From positions 63,711,184 through 63,775,183 of the forward strand of contig CM024764.1 of assembly GCA_014218235.1 (NCBI GenBank): a stretch of DNA of 64,000 bases, written 5' to 3'. The DNA comes from Colocasia esculenta. Taxonomy: Eukaryota; Streptophyta; Magnoliopsida; Alismatales; Araceae. Shown here piece after piece: positions 56,750-64,000 of the stretch (position 1 is its first letter; the number at the start of each line of letters is the position of its first letter). Both the position numbers and the translations under genes were made by a program. The notes under the pieces were generated by a model. The model made no database searches, was not told the DNA's origin, and saw only the letters and a program-made list of their open reading frames with translations.

Positions 56750-57602
56750 CCTTCCTTTTCAGCCCCTCATGGCCCACTTTTCCCTCTTTCCCCTCCGGAT
56801 TATCCGGTCTCTTTTTCCGTTACTGGGCATCGCACCCCTCCTCTTCTTCCACTCCCTCTGGAACCACCAGAGTCTCCAAAATCTTTCTGCCATTATCTCC
56901 TTTCTATTTTCAATCAGGTCATCCGACCTTTCTCTCACTGTATTTGGGGTTTTAGTCCCCATTTCTTTTTTTAATTTACGAATAATTTTGTACATTCTTC
57001 AAGGTCTCTGAGTCTCGCCCAACACAGGGCATTCGTCCTCTCTTTACCCTCCGAACTCTTGGTTTAAAAGCTATTATATTGTTTATCAGTGTCAAAAATC
57101 CATAAAAAGATGAATATTCAATATTATCATTCTATCGCAGCACTTCCGTTATGAGATCTCCGTGCCAAGAGTCCAAAATTCCCTCTCTTCTTATTAAGGT
57201 TTGCCCTTGGCATGGGCACTTTACACACACTTCACGGTACCCTAAGCCGATTGCGTTGGAAGACACCGTCACTATCACAGGCATGCCTGAAAGGCACGAA
57301 CGTCTGCTTCTCCTCTCACTCGGCCGAAATATGGGTAGTAGAAGTAGTATAGGCAAGGCAACCAACCTAAAGCATTTCCTGACAAGTGGATGTCTCAAGA
57401 AAGGGCAATCAATCAAATGACCAATGAAAAATCAAAGTCAAATGCATGTCAAGAGTGGCAAAGTCCCCGCAGAGATCCAAATGGACCTGGTCGTATGCAT
57501 GCAAAACCAAATAAAATGGTCAATATAACAGGGCATGGCAAAGAGTGGCAAAATCCCCGCGGGATTCAAAATGAACATGTGCGTACACATGTCCCTACAA
57601 AC
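56750..57602. other. Unassigned sequence between LTR-T2 and element E
   Basis: It continues the non-coding sequence interrupted by T2. A CT-rich stretch lies at 56750-57000. At 57452-57592 two imperfect copies of an AAGAGTGGCAAARTCCCCGC block lie about 92 bases apart, the second followed by a perfect hairpin ACATGTG / CACATGT (57575-57592). No gene recognised. Confidence 0.45.
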
Positions 57603-57659
57603 TGTAAGACCAGACTTCCTGACTTTCCGTCCGGTGTCTGGGATGACTGGCCACTAACG

Positions 57660-58500
57660 CATCCAGGCTGGCCACAGTCATCCGTGTCACGACGAGCGTG
57701 TGCATCGGGTCGTTGTCGCACCCGGTGTCTCCGTCGCGTCTTGGTGTCGCGACTGTCTTTTGTCGTGTCGATCGTCTGACGCCTGTCAGAGTGGCAAGTG
57801 TGTCAGTACGGCCTGTAGCATTGTCGCGGCGTCCTGGTGGGATGCGTCCTTGTCGCGGTCCGTTGACCCGTCACGTTAAGGTTCTTAACGCGACGGGGTG
57901 GTCCGTCGCGTTCTGGGTGTCGAAGGCTTAAGGCCTTGGCTGGCTACCTCTTTCCCCTCTCTCCCCTCTTATTTCCTTTCCCCTCTTCTCCGGCGATGGG
58001 GGAGTTCCCCTCCGGCGATCGGGGCATGGTGGCGCCGACAGCTCATGGCGGAGCGTTGGAGTGGCGTCATGGAGCGAGGAGGAGGCGGCCGTGCATCGTG
58101 AAGGCCCTTGTTTGGGTTCGGTTCTTCGTAACCGGTAGGGATTTCTTGTGCCCTCTCTAATCCGGGTGGATTGGAGCCCTCGTGGTTTGTAGAATAGCTT
58201 TCCAGCTTTCCCCATGCTCCCTCCCCCGTGTGTACATGTTTGTAGCTCGTGGGCGACCCTGGGATTGAGGATCCCTGTGGTCTGCCTCTCTACTGATGTC
58301 ATGACCGCTCGGCGCATCGCAACAATAGAGGAGGCGTCGGTCCCGTCGAGCGCGACCTTATCGCGGCTCGTTTGGCCGTGCGATAAGGCGTGCTGTCGCG
58401 GCGTGTTTGCCTGTCGCGACAGGGTTCCTATCGCGACGTGCTGCCTCAGTGCAACAGGGGTTACTGTGGCGGTGCCCCGCCCCGTCGCGATGGTATCATG
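57660..58500. repeat. GTCGCG clusters in the LTR of E
   Basis: Two blocks (57680-57915 and 58310-58500) of GTCGCG, GCGACG and TATCGCGAC words. CCTGTCGCGACAGG at 58410-58423 is a perfect 14-bp palindrome, differing from the CCTGTCGACAGG words of LTR-S1 only by an inserted CG at the centre. Confidence 0.82.
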
Positions 58501-58705
58501 ATGGCCTTGAGGGCCGTGACAGTGCCTGTGCTGCCTCGGGTGTTTTCCGTGGCTCGGTTGTGTGTCAGTATGTGCCCCAGGGTAGGCCTTACCCTTAGGA
58601 CCTTCTGGTAAGGAACGCAGCTGGTTGCCTTCCTGCATTTAGTGACCGAAGGTGACACCTTCGTGGCCGTGTCCTGGCAGCGGTGCCAGGAGGGTCGCGT
58701 CTGTG

Positions 58706-58740
58706 TAATAATCGATTGACCGGCGGTCAATCGATTATTA
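58706..58740. repeat. Perfect hairpin with 16-bp arms (LTR of E)
   Basis: TAATAATCGATTGACC (58706-58721), loop GGC, GGTCAATCGATTATTA (58725-58740). The arms are AT-rich inside a GC- and GT-rich LTR and contain ATCGAT in each arm. No similar hairpin was seen in the M-type LTRs. Confidence 0.95.
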
Positions 58741-60362
58741 GCAGAGCGACGAGTTTCCGTGTTGCTGGTGGTGTTCTGAGACTCCGGCTTTTCCGTGCGT
58801 GTTTGGTTGGCTGATAGCCCTCCTGGGTTTTGTGCATGCCTCATGCTTGCTGGGCTTGTCGTGTGCTACAAGCCAGCGGTTCAGCGTGGTTCTGTTGTGC
58901 TGCCCCGCCTATTCGCTCGGTGCTTGGAACTTGAGGGCTTGTCCCGTTTAGAGGTTGTCTCTGTTGCCTGGGACCCCCATCCTCGGGAGCCTGTTGAGGG
59001 TGTGCTCCGGGCTACGAGTGTGCTCGAGTTGGCAGCCGACAGGGTGGACTCTGGAGCTGAGGGGAAAATGAGGTTTAGACAGCGGCACTGAGTCGTTTGT
59101 AGAGCTCTCTTGTCTAGGGTGGAATGCTGAGGTCCTTGAGGTGGTTCTCTTCCCGGCGCGGCCCAGATAGTTCTTTGTCTCACTACCTCTCTCTGCGTTG
59201 GTTCGGCGCCACATAGTGGTGCTAGGCATGAGGCCGTAGCTTGGCGAGGCTGTGGTGTTGCGTGTTGTGTGTTTCTGTGGCGGCTCTGTCTCGCCCTTAC
59301 GCAAGGGCAGAGGCAGGAGCTAGGCTAGCGAGCAGAGTGCGTGTGGACTGTGGGTCCCCCTCTTGGATGCTAGCGGCGGTGGCTTAGTTGTTGTTGTTGT
59401 GACGACGTTTCCTCACGACATTTATAAGTGTTATCTGTTGCCCTAGATTGCACGGCGGTAATAGCCTGGTTGTGCCTAGCTCCCGTGGGCGTCGTTGGTC
59501 TAGCTTTGTGCAAACCCGTGCTTCTGATGGTTTCCACTCGGTGTCCTCTCGGTACCGTAGTCCCGTTCTTGGGTGCCAGTTCATGGTGGTACCGGCGTGT
59601 GTGGCTTCCCGACCTGGCAGTGTGATCGATGTCCAGGATGGCTCTGCTTGTAGGCCCTCGACCTTGTCTAGGTTTGAGGTGGCCATGCTTACGGTGAGAC
59701 GTCGTTCTCACCTGGTTGTTGCGTGGTCTCGGCGAGTGTGCCGAGGGCTGCTTCCGCTGTATGCCCGACTCCGTTGGTTTCTGCGGGAGTCGTGTGTGTG
59801 GCCCGACCTCGGTTGATGGTCGTGGTGTTGCGTTGTTCTCTTCTGCTGCTTAGTAGTACCCTGCTGTAGGTGTTCCTCGCTTTACAACTTTCTAGGGTAG
59901 TTTCCTGTTTTCGATGTTCCTATTGCTCTGGCCGGTGAGGGACTGGTAATCCCTACTGGGCCTTGTCCGCGAGGCTCACCCCCCTACTTCCTTCAGCTTG
60001 GGGCTCGTCGTCACGGGAGCTTGGTGTCAGACGGGTTGCGGAGGCGGTTGTGGCGCCGTGTGTTGTCAGCAGCAGTGAGAGCTGAGTGTTGTAAGCTCTT
60101 GTAACCGAGTGAGCTGAGAGTTATGCTTTGCAAGTCCTCGGGGTATGCCCCTTAAGGACTGCACCTTTCTTCTTGTACCTGTGCTTTTGCTTGAGACACA
60201 TTGTACAGACCTTTGTATATTGTACATATTGTTATAGTTATTTAAATTCAGTACATATCTCACTAGACTATTTCTTCTAACCCTTTCGGATCATCGGATC
60301 CGTGGGTGGCGGCGCGACCCTCGGGTCCCCTGGTGTGGGCCTGGGAGGTCGGGTCGTTACAG

Positions 60363-60374
60363 TGGTATCAGAGA
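60363..60374 (+). other. Primer-binding site of element E
   Basis: TGGTATCAGAGA, one base after the LTR end. It matches the site used by A, B, C and D except for the last base. It shows that E is on the plus strand and that its interior starts here. Confidence 0.85.
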
Positions 60375-60729
60375 GAGGAGTCTACTGAGATTTGTAAAGA
60401 GTTAATAACTATAGTTGTCCCAAAGAAAGGTACTAGTGCGCTGCTGACACCTTCCGACTAGTGTTAGGCTTGTGCTTTCAATTGTTTTGCAGGTGTGCGG
60501 CTTCCCTGCAAGTTTCCTGTGCGCTCTGCAGTGAGTTGCAGCTGTTGATGTGTCACGCGCATGGCAAGTTAGTTGCTCGACGTGTTCATGCCGTGGTGGC
60601 GCAGTTGGCGGTGGACTCGCTGGCAGTGGTCTTCCCCATGTGGAGGATGCTTGCAGGCAAGTCCAGGTGTGGTGCTCTTGGTCTTCTTCGGCGCATTTGG
60701 GTGTGTGTGTGCAGCTGAGGATGAGAGAG

Positions 60730-60761
60730 CCTGCGTGTGGTGTGGTCTTCACCAGTGCAGG
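60730..60761 (+). repeat. Two-tier hairpin in interior of E
   Basis: The outer stem CCTGC/GCAGG (60730-60734 and 60757-60761) and inner stem TGGTG/CACCA (60738-60742 and 60750-60754) are separated by a 3/2-base internal loop, with a 7-base apical loop. Confidence 0.7.
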
Positions 60762-61002
60762 GTTGTCTGTGGAACCAGTGGAAGGTGTCCCTGCCTTGTT
60801 GGTTGCCCCTCTGTTGTTGGGGTGTGTGCTATGTTGGTCTTGTGTGTGGTCTTCGGTCTGTGCGCTATTGTGCACTGTGCTCTGCTTGGTCGGCGTTGTT
60901 GCTTAAGCTAAGCAGATGTTCTATGTGCCGTGTTGCATCGCTGGTTAAGCGCTGCGACACTTGCCTATGGTTGTTGTCGGCCTGGTGCTGATTGGTTGTG
61001 AG

Positions 61003-61605
61003 CTCTGGTGAGGTGCTCTCGGAGTCTTTTTCTGTTGATTCTGGCAGAAGTGAGGTTTCCCCAGAATTGTGTTGTGCTCGTTTCTGGTTGCTGTGGCATT
61101 GCCCTCTAGGCTGGGGTGCATCGCTTGGTTGCCCTGTGTTCTGGTGAGGTTTCTCAGAACCATTTACTGTTGTCCTGGTGAGGGTTTCTCTCAGGACTGT
61201 TTTGCGTTGGTTTTTGCTGTTGCCGTGCTACCTCAGAGTCTGAGGTGTGCTGTTGGTTTGGCTGGTGCGTTCTGGCGAGTTTTCCCAGAGCGGTGCCTTG
61301 GTGGTTCTGGTGGAGGTACTCTCAGGACCAGCTTGTGTTGCTCCTACAGTTCTGCTTGCTGCAGTGTTCTCTCTGATGGTCCGTGTTGTTTAGTGGTTGG
61401 GTTGTGCATTCTGGTGAAGGTTCATCCCAGGATCGTCCTTTGGTCGCTTCTGGCGGAGGTTCTTCCCAGGAGTGCTTTGTGTTCGTTTCGGGCCACCGTT
61501 GTGTTGCCCCTGTGGATCGAAGTGTGCCGTTTGGTTGGGGCTGCGTTCTGGCGAGGTTCTCCCAAAACAGCTCTTGGCGCTTTTGGTGGAGGTTCTCCCC
61601 AAAGC
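61003..61605 (+). repeat. Five ~135-bp units, each with two hairpins
   Basis: The first hairpins start at 61003, 61138, 61269, 61408 and 61545 (spacing 135, 131, 139 and 137); the second lie 34-39 bases later at 61039, 61172, 61303, 61447 and 61580. Stems are 6-8 bp around CTGG/CCAG; loops share a GAGGTTCTC-like core. Stem pairs change together: GTTCTG/CAGAAC, GTCCTG/CAGGAC, ATTCTGG/CCAGAAT, ATTCTGG/CCAGGAT (G-U), CTTCTGG/CCAGGAG, TTTTGG/CCAAAG. The spacers are much less conserved. Confidence 0.85.
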
Positions 61606-62468
61606 TGCTTCGTGCTGTTTTGGTCGTCGCTGCTCTCTCTCTCTGTAGAGATGAGCTGTCGTTGTTGTCGGGTGGACTGTCTGTGTTACAGTCTACTTGG
61701 GCATTTCTGGTCAAGGCGTCGTGCGCTTGGCCGTGCGTCTGGCTGCTATGTTGGCCAGCTTGTTTCATTATTCGTTTCCAAGTTTCTCGATTGATCCGGT
61801 GGGACTTCGTGTGTCCCCGTGCTTCGGGTAGTTTGCTTCGTTTCTCGCGCCCGGCATGCTCTCCCAGATGGTGGTCTGGTGAGTGCAGTGGGTGTCTGGC
61901 TGGTTGTGCTTCTTGTGGAAGCGTCAGTCTTACATTGTGGCTTTCTTTCTCGCGTGTGGAAGAGACTCGTTGCGTTGCATGTCTTCTTCCTCTGCTTTCC
62001 GTTGGTTGCTCGGGGTGGTGATGCTCCACTGTAGTATTGTGTTGCCAGGGTGCGCATCATTGCGGCCCTCTAGTGGAGTCATCTTCCCTTGAGTTATTTT
62101 TGGGTTGAGCTGGTTGCTCCCCTCGTACCGACGTTTCCTTGTGGCACCGTGGATCGGTGAACCTGTTCGTGCCGTCATCGTTGATTGTTTCTTGCTGTCT
62201 GCCTGAACAATTTGGTGCATTGGGTCCCTTTTGGTTTAGTGCGAGGTAGTACCGTTTTCTTGTTGGGTTGCAGGCGTGGGCATTACTCTGCTGTGCACCG
62301 GTTTTCTGGTTGGCTTGCTTGTGCAAGTATTATTCCGGTGTATGCTTGATTGTACCTCGGCTTGCGCCTTGGAGGCGTTTCATGTCGTCGTTTTTGTGAT
62401 TGGCCTCTCTATTGGTCGAGATAGAGGTGGTGCTTCTTGCTCTTGTGCGCTAGGGAGTCGCTGTGGTC

Positions 62469-63817
62469 CTTTGCTCCCCATGCAGCAAAGTCAGTGCTTC
62501 ATGTTTTTGTGCCTCAAGGGCTGGGGCCGATGTGGCATGTTGTGCCCTTTCATGCTTGCGGTCCTTTGTGTGTGACTTTTGGCGGGTCTCTTGTGAGGAG
62601 TCCTTCCCGTTAGCCGTAGTGTTGTTTCGGCCGCTAGTGCACCTGTGTTGCACTCTGCTTAGTTTTGGTGCTTGTGGTAGCACCATGTGTTCATGTCCGA
62701 GTGTTTCGATTTTGTGCCGTCTGGAGCCTTGGTGCATTGTGTTGTACCTTGGGTGGCTTCTGGTGCTTGTGATAGCACCCTGTGCTGTGCCGTGTGCCCG
62801 ATCGTGAGATTTGTGCATCGTTTTAAGATTTGCTCGGTGTTGGAGGCGTTGAGCGTTCCGCCTCTGGGACACTGTGTGTTGGCCTGTGCCTTGTGGTTGT
62901 ACTATTATCGCTGTGAAGTGGCTGCTTTGCCTCATCTAGGTAGCCCTATCGGTGGTACGCCAGGCTTTGGTCGTGGCCAGTGTCCCGATTTTCCTTCTCG
63001 CTCTGGGAGCGAGTTGTATGGTTGTGGTACCCTACTTCGGTTTGGGTCCCTCTGAGGTCGACGTGTTGTCCTCGAACTCTGTAGTTGTTTCGGTTGCCAT
63101 ATGGTTGTGCATCTTTCTGGTGGTTGGCACGTTGGCACTCGCGCTGAGCCCTGTGTGCGCATGGCGGGTGTGCTGCCAACTCTCGTTGGTTCTCCAATTG
63201 TGCGTGGTGTTGGTGAGTCTGGAAGCCGATGACAGAGTCTCATGTCGGTATGTCTGGTGACAGTGAGGCCTATTGGCTTGCTAGTACTTGACCACGTGGT
63301 TTGTTGACGTTGTGAGGTGCCAAGTTTTAGCTTAACCTTAGACGTCTTCCATGTTCTCGTCGCGGTGTGCCACGTGGTAGAGCGTGTAACTCCTAGATTT
63401 TGTGGCTCCGCGTGCGTTTGGTGTCCTTGTCGAACCACGAGGAAGGTCTGGCTGAGACCTAGTGGTGATAGTGGATGCCGTTTTCACGTGTTGAGGTTTC
63501 TCCATGTGCGTTTACTGTCCCTGTTGGACCGCGAGGAAGGTCTGGGTGAGACCTAGTGGTGACAGTGGACGGCGTTCCGTGTGTTGTGGATCCTCCGCGA
63601 GCGTGATGTTGCTCTGGTTCTCGTCGCTCGCATGGCTTCTCAGTTGGGCTGGTGACCGGTGCTAGCTACTGCTAGTAGCGTGAGGCCGTTCCCCTGAGAC
63701 TTGTGGTAGGTTCTCAGGCGTTTCTCGTGTTGCTGTCGGCAACTGTGTACTCTGTTAGGTTTTGCCGACGACATAGTAGGTTGTCGATTGGTTGGTCCCA
63801 ACAGTGAGGTCTGTTGG
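62469..63817 (+). repeat. Series of isolated perfect hairpins in interior of E
   Basis: Read directly: CTTTGCT/AGCAAAG (62469-62490), AGTGCA/TGCACT (62636-62654), TGGTGCT/AGCACCA (62666-62685), GGTGCT/AGCACC (62762-62779), CTCGCTC/GAGCGAG (62997-63013), AGGTCT/AGACCT (63444-63460 and again 63538-63554, inside two similar blocks 94 bases apart), GCTACT/AGTAGC (63665-63679), CCTGAGA/TCTCAGG (63693-63718), GTCGGCAA/TTGCCGAC (63735-63769) and CCAACA/TGTTGG (63798-63817). Most have 3-8 base loops. Confidence 0.8.
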
Positions 63818-64000
63818 TGGCTGCAGCCGTGTAGTTTTCGGCTGGCATTTTCCACTGTTCGGGCCGGATTTGGCGTCGCTCGGCACCTGTGGGGTTGTCG
63901 TTTCGTTTGGGCGCCCCACGTGTGGCTGAAGTGAGCTGTTGGTTTCTCGGCTTGGTGCTCCCGGAGTGTTGGAGCATGTTGTGAGCTATTGGGTTTTCGA

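Larger units (their letters stand above)
57603..60361 (+). mobile_element. Element E 5' LTR (chromovirus type, 2.76 kb)
   Basis: It ends GGGTCGTTACA at 60361, one base before a primer-binding site. The proposed start is TGTAAGACC at 57603 (TGTAA is the usual start of this group); the left target site would be caaac, and its partner lies outside the window. The CGGGGTATGCCCC block (60139-60151) links it to A and the M-type LTRs. From about 58600 on, the plus strand is strongly G+T-rich. No ORF looks real. Confidence 0.7.
60375..64000 (+). mobile_element. Element E interior: GT-rich, structured, no gag found
   Basis: In A and C gag begins about 140-150 bases after the primer-binding site; here 3.6 kb contain no Gag, knuckle or Pol motif in any frame. 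The plus strand is rich in G and T, which leaves many cysteine/valine/leucine-rich ORFs open by composition (for example 61069-61794); I do not regard them as genes. Instead there are tandem hairpin units (61003-61605) and many isolated perfect hairpins. It could be a large non-autonomous derivative, or a non-coding leader; the window ends before this can be decided. Confidence 0.55.

Noticed and set aside
61069..61794. A 241-codon cysteine-rich ORF and many similar ones between 57.7 and 64 kb on both strands
   Set aside because: The plus strand is G+T-rich and poor in TAA/TAG/TGA, so long ORFs arise by composition. They overlap in several frames, cover the hairpin array, and match no family I recognise.

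Overview
This window is plant nuclear DNA, almost certainly from a flowering plant. It is built nearly entirely from LTR retrotransposons stacked inside one another. The signs are primer-binding sites matching the 3' end of plant initiator-methionine tRNA (TGGTATCAGAG), Ty3/Gypsy chromoviruses with a C-terminal chromodomain, Ty1/Copia elements of the Sirevirus (SIRE/Maximus) type with a large third ORF, a LINE-type ORF with a degraded zinc knuckle, and an Ogre/Tat-like Gag. I found no convincing host gene, rRNA or tRNA. The species cannot be named from this sequence.

Layout. Element A is an old plus-strand chromovirus and forms the backbone. Its 5' LTR ends at 474, gag starts at 630, protease and reverse transcriptase run to 10263, pol resumes at 35598 and ends in a chromodomain at 37858, and its 3' LTR starts at 37965. 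Its 5' LTR is itself cut by the end of another LTR (1-236). Gag of A is split by LTR-M1 (1449-8756, solo, minus strand), which carries two further solo LTRs: S1 (Sirevirus type, 2787-4145) and M2 (chromovirus type, 5486-8547). Reverse transcriptase of A is split by LTR-T1 (10264-35592), a solo LTR of about 3.8 kb own length that holds two complete elements: Sirevirus B (11235-24301, minus) and chromovirus C (25638-34071, minus). Target-site duplications (TSDs) were read directly: aggca for S1, catga for M2, tgcag for T1, gggag for B and tattc for C. M1 has an imperfect pair (ggtag/agtag).

Right of A lie a poorly identified stretch (39538-40814), Sirevirus derivative D (40815-47476, TSD ttttc, two LTRs and gag but no pol), a fragment resembling the T-type LTR (47482-48530), a LINE-like ORF1 on the minus strand with a terminal oligo-T (48531-50145), an Ogre/Tat-like gag (50200-52408), a 27-bp G-box minisatellite (52833-52994), solo LTR-T2 (53012-56744, TSD gtgca), and the 5' LTR of chromovirus-type element E (57603-60361). 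The interior of E fills the rest of the window but shows no gag within 3.6 kb.

Relations. C is the youngest insertion, with six differences between its LTRs. B and D are older and A is the oldest, with many stop codons. B and C encode all protein classes needed for retrotransposition but are broken by single-base frameshifts; some may be assembly indels. D and E look non-autonomous. Two structural themes stand out. First, LTRs of unrelated families carry clusters of short GTCG/CGAC palindromes and hairpins. Second, the interior of E contains a tandem array of paired hairpins whose stems vary in a compensatory way.
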